This document shows, one piece after another, positions 16,494 to 25,541 of a DNA stretch of 64,000 nucleotides; position 1 is the first letter of the stretch, and each line of letters begins with the position of its first letter. The notes under the pieces are model-generated. The model was not told the DNA's origin, did no database searches, and worked only from the letters and a program-made list of their open reading frames with translations. The DNA comes from Pantoea sp. 18069 (GTDB lineage: Bacteria > Pseudomonadota > Gammaproteobacteria > Burkholderiales > Burkholderiaceae_C): contig NZ_CACSJA010000007.1 of the NCBI RefSeq assembly GCF_902706035.1, positions 113,248 through 177,247 of the forward strand. The letters run 5' to 3'. Made by a program: the position numbers and the translations under genes.

Positions 16494-19400
16494 TGCATTT
16501 GCTCGCTGTCCAGCCCGGCGGCTTTGTCGACGATGAAGCCTTCGTCGCCAGCATGGGCCAGACCCCGGCGCAGGTGGTATTCCTGAGCGCTGCGGACACC
16601 ACGCTGGCCTTGCTCGCCGAGGTCTATGCCCAGCTGCGCGGCGGTCTGGACGGCGAGCACTTGCCCACGGTGCGCCTGGCCAATCTGATGCACCTGCGCC
16701 AGCCGGCGTCGGTGGATCTCTATGTCGACGAGGTGCTGCAGCACGCGCGCGTGATCGTCATCGACCACCTGGGCGGCGAAAGCTACTGGCCCTATGGCAC
16801 GGAACGCATCCGCGAAATCTGCCGCCTCAAGGGCATAGAGCTGGTGATGTTCTCGGGCGACACCAGCGAAGACCTGAACCTGCTGCAGAAAAGCACGGCC
16901 ACGATGGAGCAGTGCCGCTGCATCTGGCGCTATCTGCGCGAAGGCGGCGCGGCCAATGCGCGCGAGATGTTCCGCTACCTGTGGCACAGCTTTCTCGGCG
17001 GCGAACAACAGGCCTTGCCGCCGCGGCCGCTGCCTTCGGTCGCCGTGTACCACCCCGAACACGACGCCGCGGACATCGCGACCTGGCAGCAGCCCGGGCC
17101 GCTGCAGTGGATAGCCGGCGCGCCCGTGGTGATGATCGTGTTCTACCGCGCCCATCTGCAGTCGGGCAACACGCAGGTGTTCAAGGCATTGAGCGAACAG
17201 CTGCTGGCGCGCGGAATGAACCCCTTGCCGCTGGCCCTGCTGTCGCTCAAGGACACGGCCTGCATGGCCATGCTGCACCAGCTGTGCGCCGACCACCAGG
17301 TGGCGCTGATCCTCAACACCACCTCGTTCTCGCAGTCGTCGCTGGAAACGCCGGGCGACCATGCGCTCGCGGGTGACATTCCCGTGCTGCAGGTCATCAT
17401 GTCGGGTGCCAACGAGCAAAGCTGGCTGGACGACGCCCACGGCCTGCAGCCGCGCGACATCGCCATGCATGTGGCCATGCCCGAAGTCGACGGCCGCATC
17501 ATCACGCGCGCGATCAGCTTCAAGGGCCGCTCGCACCGCAGCGAATGGACGCAGTCCGATGTGGTGCAGTACCAGCCGCATGCCGAACGCCTGGCGTTCG
17601 TGGTGGAGCTCGCCCAGCGCTGGTGCCGGCTGCGCGGCAAGGCCCATGCCGACAAGCGCCTGGCGCTGATCCTGGCCAACTACCCGACCAAGGAAGGGCG
17701 GCTGGGCAATGGCGTGGGGCTGGACACGCCCGCTTCCGTCATCCATATCCTGCAGGCGCTGGACAAACAAGGCTATGTGCTGGATGCGATTCCCGCCGAC
17801 GGCGATGCGCTGATGGTGCAATTGCAGCAAGGCATTACCAACGACCCCGATTCCTGGGCGCTGCGGCCCGCGCAGCAAAGCCTGGACCTCGCAAGCTACC
17901 AGGCGTTCTTTGCCAGCCTGCCAGAAGCCAACCAGCAGGCCGTTCTCGAACGCTGGGGCGCGCCCGAGGCCGACCCCATGCTGCGCGCGGGCCGCTTCAT
18001 GATTGCCGGCCTGCGCTGCGGCCGCATCTTCGTGGGCATACAGCCCGCGCGCGGCTACCACCTCGATCCCGCGGCCAGCTACCACGACCCCGATCTGGTG
18101 CCGCCGCATTACTACCTCGCGTTCTACCACTGGCTGCGCAGCCAATGGAATGCCGATGCAATGGTCCATGTGGGCAAGCATGGCAACCTCGAATGGCTGC
18201 CGGGCAAGAGCGTGGCGCTGGCCAACACCTGCTGGCCCGACCTGGTGTTCGGCCCCATGCCGCATCTGTACCCGTTCATCGTCAACGACCCGGGCGAAGG
18301 CACGCAGGCCAAGCGCCGTGCCCAGGCGGTGATCGTCGACCACCTGATGCCGCCGCTCACGCGCGCCGAAAGCTACGGGCCGACACGCGATCTCGAACGC
18401 ATGGTCGACGAGTACTACGACGCGATCACCATGGACCGCAGGCGCGCGCAGCTGTTGCGCAAACAGATTCTCGACCATATCCTGGCCCACGACCTGCACC
18501 AGGACTTGGGGCTGGCCGCGCCGCGCAGCGCCGAGGACGAGCAGCAGCTGCTCAACAAGACCGACGCCTATCTGTGCGAACTCAAGGAAAGCCAGATTCG
18601 CGACGGCCTGCATATCTTCGGCCAGTCGCCCACGGGGCGGCTGGCGCGCGACACGCTGCTGGCGCTGGCGCGCCACCCGGTGGGCACGGGCCAGGGCGCG
18701 AACAACAGCCTGATACGCGCGCTTGCGCTGGACTTCGAACTGGGCGCCGACTTCGACCCGCTGGACGCGGCCTGGGAAACGCCCTGGACCGGGCCGCGCC
18801 CCGAACTGCTGGCACAGATCGACGCCCAGCCCTGGCGCCACACGGGCGATACGCGCGAGCGGCTCGAACTGCTGGCGCTCGCCTGGCTCGAGCGCCCCTT
18901 GGAGGAAATCAGCGCCAGCGCGCCCGCCATGGCGCAGACGCTGGCCGTGCTGGCGCGCGTGCAGCAGGACCTGCGCGCGCGGTTAGACGCCTGCGGCCCG
19001 CAGGAAATCCTGCAGCTCAGCCGCGGCCTGGCAGGCCGCTTCGTGCCCGCGGGCCCCAGCGGCGCGCCCACGCGCGGGCGGCCCGACGTGCTGCCCACGG
19101 GGCGCAATTTCTTTTCCATCGACACGCGCGCCGTGCCCACACCCACGAGCTGGACGCTGGGCCTGCAGTCGGCCAATCTGCTGATAGAGAAGTACACGCA
19201 GGAGCATGGCGACTACCCGCGCACGCTGGGCCTGTCGGTCTGGGGCACGGCCACCATGCGCACCGGCGGCGACGATATCGCCCAGGCCTTCGCGCTGCTG
19301 GGCGTGCGTCCCAAATGGGCCGACGGCAGCTGGCGCGTGGTCGATTTCGAAGTGCTGCCCATGGCCGTGCTGGGCCGCCCGCGCGTCGATGTGACGCTGC

Positions 19401-20305
19401 GCGTCTCGGGCTTTTTCCGCGACGCGTTCACCAATGTGATACGGCTGTTTGACGCCGCGGTGCAGAAGGTGGCTGACCTCGAAGACGAGGACGCGGACAC
19501 CAACCCGATACGCGCGCGCGTGCTGCAGGAAGCCGCGCAGCTGCAAAGCCAAGGCATGGACGCCAGGGACGCGCGCCACCAGGCGGGGCTGCGCGTGTTC
19601 GGCGCCAAGCCCGGCAGCTATGGCGCGGGCCTGCAGGGGCTGATGGACGGGCGCAACTGGGAAACCGATGAAGACCTGGCCACGGCCTACCGCAACTGGG
19701 GGGCGTATGCCTACGGCCAGCACGACAACGGCACGCCGCTGCCCGAGACTTTCGTGCGGCGCCTGAGCGCCATGCAGCTGGTGGTGCACAACCAGGACAA
19801 CCGAGAGCATGACCTGCTCGACTCCGACGACTACTACCAGTTCCAGGGCGGCATGGCCGCGGCCGTGCGCCACTACAGCGGCCAGCAGCCCGACCTCTAC
19901 TTCGGCGACCACAGCAACCCGCAGGCGCCGCGCATGCGCACGCTGCAAGAAGAAATCAGCCGCGTGGTGCGCTCGCGCGTGACCAACCCCAAATGGATAG
20001 CTGGCATCAAGCGCCATGGCTACAAGGGCGCGTTCGAAGTCGCGGCCACGGTCGACTATCTGTTTGCCTTCGACGCGACGGCGCGCGTGGTGCGCGATGA
20101 CCAGTACGCGCGCGTGACCGATGCCTTCGTGGCCGACGCCGACATGCGCGACTTCCTGCAGCGGCACAATCCCGCGGCCTTCCACGACATCTGCGAACGC
20201 CTGCTCGAAGCGGTGCAGCGCGGCCTGTGGCAGGACAGCGGCGACTACCAGTCGCTGCTGGAACAACAGCTGCTCGCCGCCGAACAGCTTCTGGAGAACC
20301 GATGA
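16493..20305 (+). CDS. cobN: Cobaltochelatase large subunit CobN
   Basis: A 1270-aa CobN/magnesium-chelatase H superfamily protein, the large subunit that binds hydrogenobyrinic acid a,c-diamide and cobalt in the aerobic B12 pathway. Family segments seen include VIVIDHLGGESYWPYG near the N-terminus, MVHVGKHGNLEWLPGKSVAL, GEGTQAKRRAQAVIVDHLMPPLTRAESYG, and GLSVWGTATMRTGGDDIAQAF. The C-terminus contains NPKWIAGIKRHGYKGAFEVAATVDYLFAFDAT. Full length for the family. Both ends overlap neighbours (cobW stop and chlD start), so translation is coupled. No CobS/CobT genes are nearby; the partner subunits appear to be ChlI/ChlD-type. Confidence 0.97.
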   Translation: MHLLAVQPGGFVDDEAFVASMGQTPAQVVFLSAADTTLALLAEVYAQLRGGLDGEHLPTVRLANLMHLRQPASVDLYVDEVLQHARVIVIDHLGGESYWPYGTERIREICRLKGIELVMFSGDTSEDLNLLQKSTATMEQCRCIWRYLREGGAANAREMFRYLWHSFLGGEQQALPPRPLPSVAVYHPEHDAADIATWQQPGPLQWIAGAPVVMIVFYRAHLQSGNTQVFKALSEQLLARGMNPLPLALLSLKDTACMAMLHQLCADHQVALILNTTSFSQSSLETPGDHALAGDIPVLQVIMSGANEQSWLDDAHGLQPRDIAMHVAMPEVDGRIITRAISFKGRSHRSEWTQSDVVQYQPHAERLAFVVELAQRWCRLRGKAHADKRLALILANYPTKEGRLGNGVGLDTPASVIHILQALDKQGYVLDAIPADGDALMVQLQQGITNDPDSWALRPAQQSLDLASYQAFFASLPEANQQAVLERWGAPEADPMLRAGRFMIAGLRCGRIFVGIQPARGYHLDPAASYHDPDLVPPHYYLAFYHWLRSQWNADAMVHVGKHGNLEWLPGKSVALANTCWPDLVFGPMPHLYPFIVNDPGEGTQAKRRAQAVIVDHLMPPLTRAESYGPTRDLERMVDEYYDAITMDRRRAQLLRKQILDHILAHDLHQDLGLAAPRSAEDEQQLLNKTDAYLCELKESQIRDGLHIFGQSPTGRLARDTLLALARHPVGTGQGANNSLIRALALDFELGADFDPLDAAWETPWTGPRPELLAQIDAQPWRHTGDTRERLELLALAWLERPLEEISASAPAMAQTLAVLARVQQDLRARLDACGPQEILQLSRGLAGRFVPAGPSGAPTRGRPDVLPTGRNFFSIDTRAVPTPTSWTLGLQSANLLIEKYTQEHGDYPRTLGLSVWGTATMRTGGDDIAQAFALLGVRPKWADGSWRVVDFEVLPMAVLGRPRVDVTLRVSGFFRDAFTNVIRLFDAAVQKVADLEDEDADTNPIRARVLQEAAQLQSQGMDARDARHQAGLRVFGAKPGSYGAGLQGLMDGRNWETDEDLATAYRNWGAYAYGQHDNGTPLPETFVRRLSAMQLVVHNQDNREHDLLDSDDYYQFQGGMAAAVRHYSGQQPDLYFGDHSNPQAPRMRTLQEEISRVVRSRVTNPKWIAGIKRHGYKGAFEVAATVDYLFAFDATARVVRDDQYARVTDAFVADADMRDFLQRHNPAAFHDICERLLEAVQRGLWQDSGDYQSLLEQQLLAAEQLLENR

Positions 20306-21363
20306 CTTTCCCCCTGGCCTTTCCATTCACCGCCCTGCAAGGCCAGCAGCCGCTGCAGACCGCGCTGCTGCTGGTGGCCGTGGACCCGCTGCTCGGCGGC
20401 GTGCTGGTCCAAGGCCCGCGCGGCACGGCCAAGTCGACCAGTGCGCGCGCGCTCGCCGCGCTGCTGCCCGCGGGCCGCTTTGTGAACCTGCCCCTGGGCG
20501 CGACCGAAGAGCAGCTCGTGGGCTCGCTTGATCTCGAAGCCGCGCTGCAAAGCAGCGCCGTGCAGTTTCGCCCCGGCCTGCTGGCCCAGGCCCACCAGGG
20601 CATTCTCTATGTCGATGAAGTCAATCTGCTGGCCGACGGCCTGGTCGATCTGCTGCTCGATGTCAGCGCCAGCGGCATCAACCGCGTGGAGCGCGACGGC
20701 GTATCGCACCAGCACCCGGCGCGCATCGCGCTGATAGGCACCATGAACCCCGAAGAGGGCCAGCTGCGCCCGCAGCTGCTCGACCGCTTCGGCCTGTTCG
20801 TGCAGCTGGGCAATGTGCCCGACGTCGCAACGCGCAAGGCCATTGTCAAGACCCGCATGGCCTTCGACGCCGACCCCGAGGCCTTTGCCCGGCAGCACGC
20901 GGCGGCGCAGCAGGCCCTGGCTGCACGCATCGCCGCGGCGCGCGATAGCGTGGCGGCGCTGGCCTGGCCCGATGCCGTGCATGAGCATGTGGCCCAGCTG
21001 TGCCAGGGCGCGGGCGTCGAAGGCGTGCGCGCCGACCTGGTGATGCTGCGCGCCGCGCGCGCCCATGCGGCGCTTGCAGGGCGTGGCGAGGTGAGCGTGG
21101 CCGATGTCGATGCCGTGGCCGAACTCGCGCTGGCGCACCGGCGCAGCCATGACGCGGGCGCGGGCACACCGCCACCGGCCGAGACCCCATCGAACGAGAC
21201 CAACCCTGCGAGCGCCCCGCCCCCGCCTTCACCGGCACCCGAGGCCAGCGGCACGGAACAAGGCGAAAGCCAGGCCGAGCACTGGGGCGCCATGCCCCCG
21301 CCCCAGGCCGCGGCCTTGCATGCAGTCAAGCCTTTGAAGGCACTTGCGCCAAAAAAAGCCTGA
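20302..21363 (+). CDS. chlD: ChlI/ChlD-type AAA+ chelatase subunit (small subunit; first frame of chlD)
   Basis: A 353-aa AAA+ protein serving as chelatase motor with CobN. Walker A is GPRGTAKSTSARAL (about residues 34-47), Walker B is ILYVDEVNLL, and sensor regions follow (IGTMNPEEGQLRPQLLDRFGLFV). After the AAA+ module (about residue 280) there is a Pro/Glu-rich linker typical of ChlD, not of ChlI. The reading frame stops six bases after an A7 run, and the VWA half of ChlD continues in the -1 frame. This product would be the small subunit and the shifted product (about 571 aa) the medium subunit. The ATG overlaps the cobN stop (ATGA). Confidence 0.9.
   Translation: MTFPLAFPFTALQGQQPLQTALLLVAVDPLLGGVLVQGPRGTAKSTSARALAALLPAGRFVNLPLGATEEQLVGSLDLEAALQSSAVQFRPGLLAQAHQGILYVDEVNLLADGLVDLLLDVSASGINRVERDGVSHQHPARIALIGTMNPEEGQLRPQLLDRFGLFVQLGNVPDVATRKAIVKTRMAFDADPEAFARQHAAAQQALAARIAAARDSVAALAWPDAVHEHVAQLCQGAGVEGVRADLVMLRAARAHAALAGRGEVSVADVDAVAELALAHRRSHDAGAGTPPPAETPSNETNPASAPPPPSPAPEASGTEQGESQAEHWGAMPPPQAAALHAVKPLKALAPKKA
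21351..21357 (+). other. Probable -1 frameshift site (A7) in chlD
   Basis: In the frame of the AAA+ part this reads CCA AAA AAA GCC TGA. The heptamer A AAA AAA is a classical -1 slippery site. A Shine-Dalgarno-like GAAGG at 21336-21340 lies 10 bases upstream, the spacing at which such elements stimulate -1 shifts. A shift joins the AAA+ part to the VWA part as LAPKKSLTRPALAGQ. Confidence 0.7.
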
Positions 21364-21461
21364 CGCGTCCTGCGCTGGCCGGACAGGCCAAGGCAGGGCG
21401 CGGCGCGAACACCGCACGCAAGGGCCGGCTGACCGGCGCGCCCAGCGCGCGCCTGGACTGG

Positions 21462-22016
21462 GTGAAGACCTTGGGCGCCAAAGGCCGCGGGCCGCTGCAG
21501 GCGCGCGACCTGCGCTACCGCGCACGGCCCGTGGGCAGCCATACGCTGCACTGCGTGCTGCTCGACATGTCGGCGTCAATGCTGCGCGGCGAAAAGCTCG
21601 CGCTGGCCAAGGGCTGCCTGCTGGCCCTGACCGAGAGCTTCTACCGCCGGCGCGAACACCTCGCGGTGATTGGTTTTTCCGGGGACGAGGCGCGGCTGCT
21701 GCAGGCCCCGGGCAAGGTCGCGACCTTCAATGCCCCATGGATTGCGCCGCTGCGCGGCGGCGGCGGCACGCCGGTCGAGGCCGCCATGGCGCTTGCGCAC
21801 CGGCTGCTGCAGCGCCAGGCGGCATCGAAGCAACTGCTCTCGCTGTGGCTGCTGACCGATGGCCGCTTCGAGACCCTGCCCGCGCGGCCCCCGCTGGCCG
21901 ACAGCTGCCATATCGTCGACTTTGAAATCGAGGCCGTGGCACTGCGCCGCTGCCAGCGGCTGGCGCGCGACTGGGACGCGCAGTGGATCAGCGCGGCGCA
22001 GCTCAATCGGGTTTGA
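21462..22016 (+). CDS. chlD: VWA domain of ChlD (medium chelatase subunit, -1 frame of chlD)
   Basis: The first standard start codon in this frame is GTG 21462, giving 184 aa. The similarity to ChlD clearly begins further upstream, since codons 21357-21461 encode the basic linker GQAKAGRGANTARKGRLTG typical of ChlD. The von Willebrand A domain has an intact MIDAS (LDMSASM) and the LLTDGRF segment. A free-standing 184-aa product would lack the AAA+ part. The better reading is that it is made only as a fusion with the upstream AAA+ frame by -1 frameshifting. Its end overlaps the convergent Bug gene by 14 bases. Confidence 0.85.
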   Translation: MKTLGAKGRGPLQARDLRYRARPVGSHTLHCVLLDMSASMLRGEKLALAKGCLLALTESFYRRREHLAVIGFSGDEARLLQAPGKVATFNAPWIAPLRGGGGTPVEAAMALAHRLLQRQAASKQLLSLWLLTDGRFETLPARPPLADSCHIVDFEIEAVALRRCQRLARDWDAQWISAAQLNRV

Positions 22017-23019
22017 TCTTCGCGCGCGCGATCACTTTCTTCCAGCGTTCCTGCTCGACGGCAATGAACTGCGCGAATTGCGCGGGCGTGTCGCCAATGA
22101 CTTCGGCCGCATCGCCATGCAGGCGGCGCAGCGCATCGGGCGCCTTGACGGCCTTCATGGTCTCGGCCGACAGCTTGTCGATGCTGGCCTGGGGCATGTT
22201 GGCCGGCGCGAGCATGCCGTACCACTGGGTCATCTCGAAGCCGGGGAAGCCCTGCTCGGCCACGGTGGGCACGTCGGGCAGTTGGGCCAGGCGCTGGGCC
22301 GAGCCCGTCGCAATGCAGCGCACCTTGCCCGACTTGATGAACGGCAGGATGGCCGCGGCGCCTATGGCCGACGCATCGACGCGGCCCGACAGCAGGTCGG
22401 TCAGCAGCGGGCCCGTGCCGCGGTAGGGCACATGCAGCATGTACACGTCGGCCGACATCTTGAGGTATTCGAAGGCAAGCTGCCCGGCGCTGCCGTTGCC
22501 GGCCGAGCCATAGCTCAGGCGCCCGGGCTGGCTCTTGGCGTAGGCAATGAATTCGCGCAGGTTCTTCGCCGGCACGTCGGGGTGGACCACATACAGGCTG
22601 GGCACCTTGGCCAGCAGGCTCACGGGCTTGAAGTCCTTGGGCGACCAGGGCAGCTTGTCGAAAATATAGGGGTTCACGGCCAGCGTGCCGATATGGCCCA
22701 GGATCAGCGTGTGCAGGTCTTCGGCGCGCGCGACTTCGGACATGGCGATATTGCCGGCCGCGCCGGGCTTGTTGTCGACAAACACGCTTTGCCCCAGCGT
22801 CCTGGACAGCTCGGCGGCCGTGGAGCGCGCGACGATTTCCGAGCTGCCGCCCGGCGCGAACGGCACGACAAAGCGCACCGACTTGGCCGGCCAGGCGGAC
22901 TGGGCCATGGCCGCGCCGGGCAACAGGCCCGACAGCGCCAGCGCGCCGCCGGCGCCCAGCAGTTGGCGGCGTGTGGGGGCCGCGGAAAGATCCGACGCGT
23001 GGGCAGCAAAGCGATGCAT
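22003..23019 (-). CDS. Bug/TctC-family solute-binding protein
   Basis: A 338-aa periplasmic receptor. The N-terminus has a twin-arginine-like signal (TRRQLLGAGGALALSGLLPGAAMAQ, about residues 17-41). The family signature WPAKSVRFVVPFAPGGSSEIVAR follows, then VFVDNKPGAAGNIAM and VPYRGTGPLLTDLLSGRV. The start at 23019 is chosen because GGAG precedes it; an ATG 18 codons upstream is less likely. It is convergent with chlD, overlapping its end, and unrelated to cobalamin as far as can be seen. Ligand unknown. Confidence 0.92.
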   Translation of the reverse strand: MHRFAAHASDLSAAPTRRQLLGAGGALALSGLLPGAAMAQSAWPAKSVRFVVPFAPGGSSEIVARSTAAELSRTLGQSVFVDNKPGAAGNIAMSEVARAEDLHTLILGHIGTLAVNPYIFDKLPWSPKDFKPVSLLAKVPSLYVVHPDVPAKNLREFIAYAKSQPGRLSYGSAGNGSAGQLAFEYLKMSADVYMLHVPYRGTGPLLTDLLSGRVDASAIGAAAILPFIKSGKVRCIATGSAQRLAQLPDVPTVAEQGFPGFEMTQWYGMLAPANMPQASIDKLSAETMKAVKAPDALRRLHGDAAEVIGDTPAQFAQFIAVEQERWKKVIARAKIKPD

Positions 23020-23158
23020 GTCTGTCTCCGAAATACTTGTGGAGATGCGATGCTGCCTGCGGCGAGCTTTCAACAGGCTTTCAGCCGCGGGGTGTTTACC
23101 CTAGCTGCGCGCCATTGCCTGCGCGCCAGGGCCCGTGACCTGTATATGCTGTGCCCCC

Positions 23159-24139
23159 ATGTCCTACCGAATTTCTCTTGCACTGTTCGCCTGCGCCTTC
23201 TGTCTGTCGGCCGCATCGGCCGGCCCCCTGGACCAGACCGAATGCATTGCGCCGGCCAAGCCGGGCGGCGGCTTCGATCTGAGCTGCAAGCTGGTGCAAA
23301 GCGGGCTGCTCGGCGGCCATTTCATTGCGACGCCCATGCACCTGCGCTACCTGCCCGGCGGCATAGGCGCGGTGGCGTACAGCACCGTGGTGGCCCAGAG
23401 CCCCGCCCAGTCGAATGCCATCGTCGCGTTCTCGGGCGGCTCGCTGCTCAACCTGGCCCAGGGCAAGTTCGGGCGACATACCGAGCGCGATGTGCGCTGG
23501 CTGGCCGCGATCGGCACCGACTACGGCGCGGTGGTGGTCGCGCAGGACTCGCCCTACCAGACGCTGGCCGACGTCATGCGCACCATGAAGACCGATCCGG
23601 CCAAGGTGGTGCTGGGCGCGGGCGGCACGATTGGCAGCCAGGACTGGATGAAAGCCGCGCTGCTGGCGCGCGCCGCCGGAGCGAATCCCAAGCTGATGCG
23701 CTTTGTCGCCTTCGAAGGCGGCGGTGAAGCGATACGCGCGCTCGAAGGCGGCCATATCCAGGTGTTCACCGGCGACGCCGCCGAAACGCGCCAGCAGATC
23801 CAGGCCGGCGCGCGGCTGCGCATTCTCGCCGTGATGTCCGACCAGCGCCTGCCCGGCGACCTGTCCCAGGTGCCCACGGCGCGCGAAGCCGGCGCGGCGG
23901 TTTCCTGGCCCATCGTGCGCGGTTTCTATCTCGGGCCCGGCGTCTCGGATGCCGACTACGCGGTCTGGAGCGACACCTTCGCGAAGATGATGGCCACGCC
24001 CGGCTTTCAGCAGCTGCGCGCCGAGCGCGGCCTGTTCCCCATGGCGCTGGTCGGCAAGGACCTCGACCGCTATGTCCACCAGCAGGTCGCGCAATACCGC
24101 GAGCTGGTCAGGGAGTTCGGCCTGCAGACGGCGAAGTAG
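23159..24139 (+). CDS. tctC: TctC-like periplasmic tricarboxylate-binding protein
   Basis: A 326-aa receptor of the TTT family, from the more divergent TctC branch (ECIAPAKPGGGFDLSCKLVQSGL instead of the Bug signature). A signal peptide ends at ASA (about residue 20). Length and the C-terminal segment TPGFQQLRAERGLFPMALVGKDLDRYV fit the family. It is convergent with a TctDE-like two-component system whose kinase gene overlaps its end by 32 bases. In citrate-using bacteria TctDE controls tctCBA, so a functional link is likely, although the membrane genes are not adjacent here (a tctBA pair is at 54.5-56.6 kb). Confidence 0.85.
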   Translation: MSYRISLALFACAFCLSAASAGPLDQTECIAPAKPGGGFDLSCKLVQSGLLGGHFIATPMHLRYLPGGIGAVAYSTVVAQSPAQSNAIVAFSGGSLLNLAQGKFGRHTERDVRWLAAIGTDYGAVVVAQDSPYQTLADVMRTMKTDPAKVVLGAGGTIGSQDWMKAALLARAAGANPKLMRFVAFEGGGEAIRALEGGHIQVFTGDAAETRQQIQAGARLRILAVMSDQRLPGDLSQVPTAREAGAAVSWPIVRGFYLGPGVSDADYAVWSDTFAKMMATPGFQQLRAERGLFPMALVGKDLDRYVHQQVAQYRELVREFGLQTAK

Positions 24140-25541
24140 CGTCTGGCTGGGCGCGCGGCAACGTGATGCGCGCCCAGAGGCCGCCCTCGTCGGGCGCCGG
24201 CCGCAATTCGAAACTGCCCTGGTGGCGCTTGGCGATGGAGGCAACGATGGCCAGGCCCAGGCCCGACCCCGTGCCCCGGGAGTTGCTGGCGCGAAAGAAG
24301 CGCTGCATGGCCAGCGCCAGTTCCTCGGGCGGAATGCCCGGCCCGCTGTCGCTGACGTCCAGGCTGGCGCTGCGGCCCTCCTGCGCGACCTTGACCGTGA
24401 TCCGCCCGCCCGCGGGCGTATAGCGCAAGGCATTGTCCAGCAGATTGGCCAGCGCTTCCTCCAGCAGTTCGCGCTGGACCCGCACCCACACCGCCTGGTC
24501 GGGCGTCTCCAGCCCCAGGTCGATGTGCTGGCCGCGTGCCTGCGGCCACCAGCGCCGGGTCACTTCGCGCGCGAGTTCGGCCAGATCGACCGACTCGGTC
24601 GCAAGGTCGCAGGTATCGGCGCGCGCCAGCGCCAGCATCTGGTTGGTCTGGCGAATGGTGTGGCGCAGCTGCTCGCGCAGCGCCGCCAGCGCGGCCTGTA
24701 CCGTAGGCAGGTCGCCCGCGCGCTGGGCAAACGACACCTGGGTCAGCAGCGTGCTCAGCGGCGTGCGCAACTGGTGCGAAGCGTCATCGACAAACCGGCG
24801 CTGGCTGTCCAGCAGTTCACGCTGGCGAAAGATATGCTGGTTCATGGCCTCGACCAGCGGCAGCACGTCCCGGGGCACGCGGCGGGTGTCTATGGCCGAG
24901 AGGTCGTCGGGCGCGCGCGCTGCGATTTCCTCGCGCAGTTGGCGCAGCGGCCGCAGCGCCCAGGCCACGGCCGCTGCCGCCGCCGCCGCGGCCAGCACGG
25001 CCAGCAGAACGTCGCGCGCCACGGCGCCGAGAATGAAGCGTCGGCTGAACTGGTCGCGCGAAGCAAACGGCTCGGCGACCTGGATCACCAGGCGCGTGTC
25101 GGTGCTGGCGCCCATAGGCTGCGGCAGCGAACGCTGGTAAGAGGCGATACGCACCTGCGCGCCCGCATATTCGACGGTGTCGAAATGCGGCTGGCGCTCG
25201 ACCAGCGGCTCCTCGGGCAAGGGCAGATCGGGGCTGCCGATCTCGACCAGGCCGTCCTGCGTCGCGACCCGGTAGTACACCGGCCCGTTGGCCGTGAGCT
25301 CGAAGAACTCGAACAGCACATAGGGCAGCTCGACCGCGAGGCCGCCGCTTTCGGTGGACACGTTGGCATCGATGGCCTTGATCGCGCCGAACAGCGAGCG
25401 GTCGAACGCCGCGTTCACGGCCGAGCGCGCCGTATGCCAGGTCAGCCAGACCTGCAGCAGGCTGCCGACCATCACGCCGGCGAGCAGCAGCACGATCAGC
25501 ATGCGCCGCAGGCTCACGCGGTGCAAGGCGGCCCAATTCAC
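24108..25541 (-). CDS. tctE: Sensor histidine kinase, TctE-like
   Basis: A 477-aa membrane kinase with a transmembrane helix near residues 13-33, a periplasmic sensor domain (TctE_N type, about 35-165), a second helix at about 170-195, an HAMP-like linker, the H-box DASHQLRTPL (His256), the N-box LLDNALRYTP and the G-boxes DSGPGIPPEE and GTGSGLGLAIV. The partner response regulator gene overlaps its start by four bases. Sensor family and neighbourhood suggest sensing of tricarboxylates such as citrate. Confidence 0.9.
   Translation of the reverse strand: MNWAALHRVSLRRMLIVLLLAGVMVGSLLQVWLTWHTARSAVNAAFDRSLFGAIKAIDANVSTESGGLAVELPYVLFEFFELTANGPVYYRVATQDGLVEIGSPDLPLPEEPLVERQPHFDTVEYAGAQVRIASYQRSLPQPMGASTDTRLVIQVAEPFASRDQFSRRFILGAVARDVLLAVLAAAAAAAAVAWALRPLRQLREEIAARAPDDLSAIDTRRVPRDVLPLVEAMNQHIFRQRELLDSQRRFVDDASHQLRTPLSTLLTQVSFAQRAGDLPTVQAALAALREQLRHTIRQTNQMLALARADTCDLATESVDLAELAREVTRRWWPQARGQHIDLGLETPDQAVWVRVQRELLEEALANLLDNALRYTPAGGRITVKVAQEGRSASLDVSDSGPGIPPEELALAMQRFFRASNSRGTGSGLGLAIVASIAKRHQGSFELRPAPDEGGLWARITLPRAQPDATSPSAGRTP

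Noticed and set aside
16376..18841. An 821-codon open frame on the minus strand opposite cobN
   Set aside because: It is a shadow of the high-GC cobN gene: His/Arg/Gln-rich composition, no recognisable domain, and cobN is unambiguous on the other strand.
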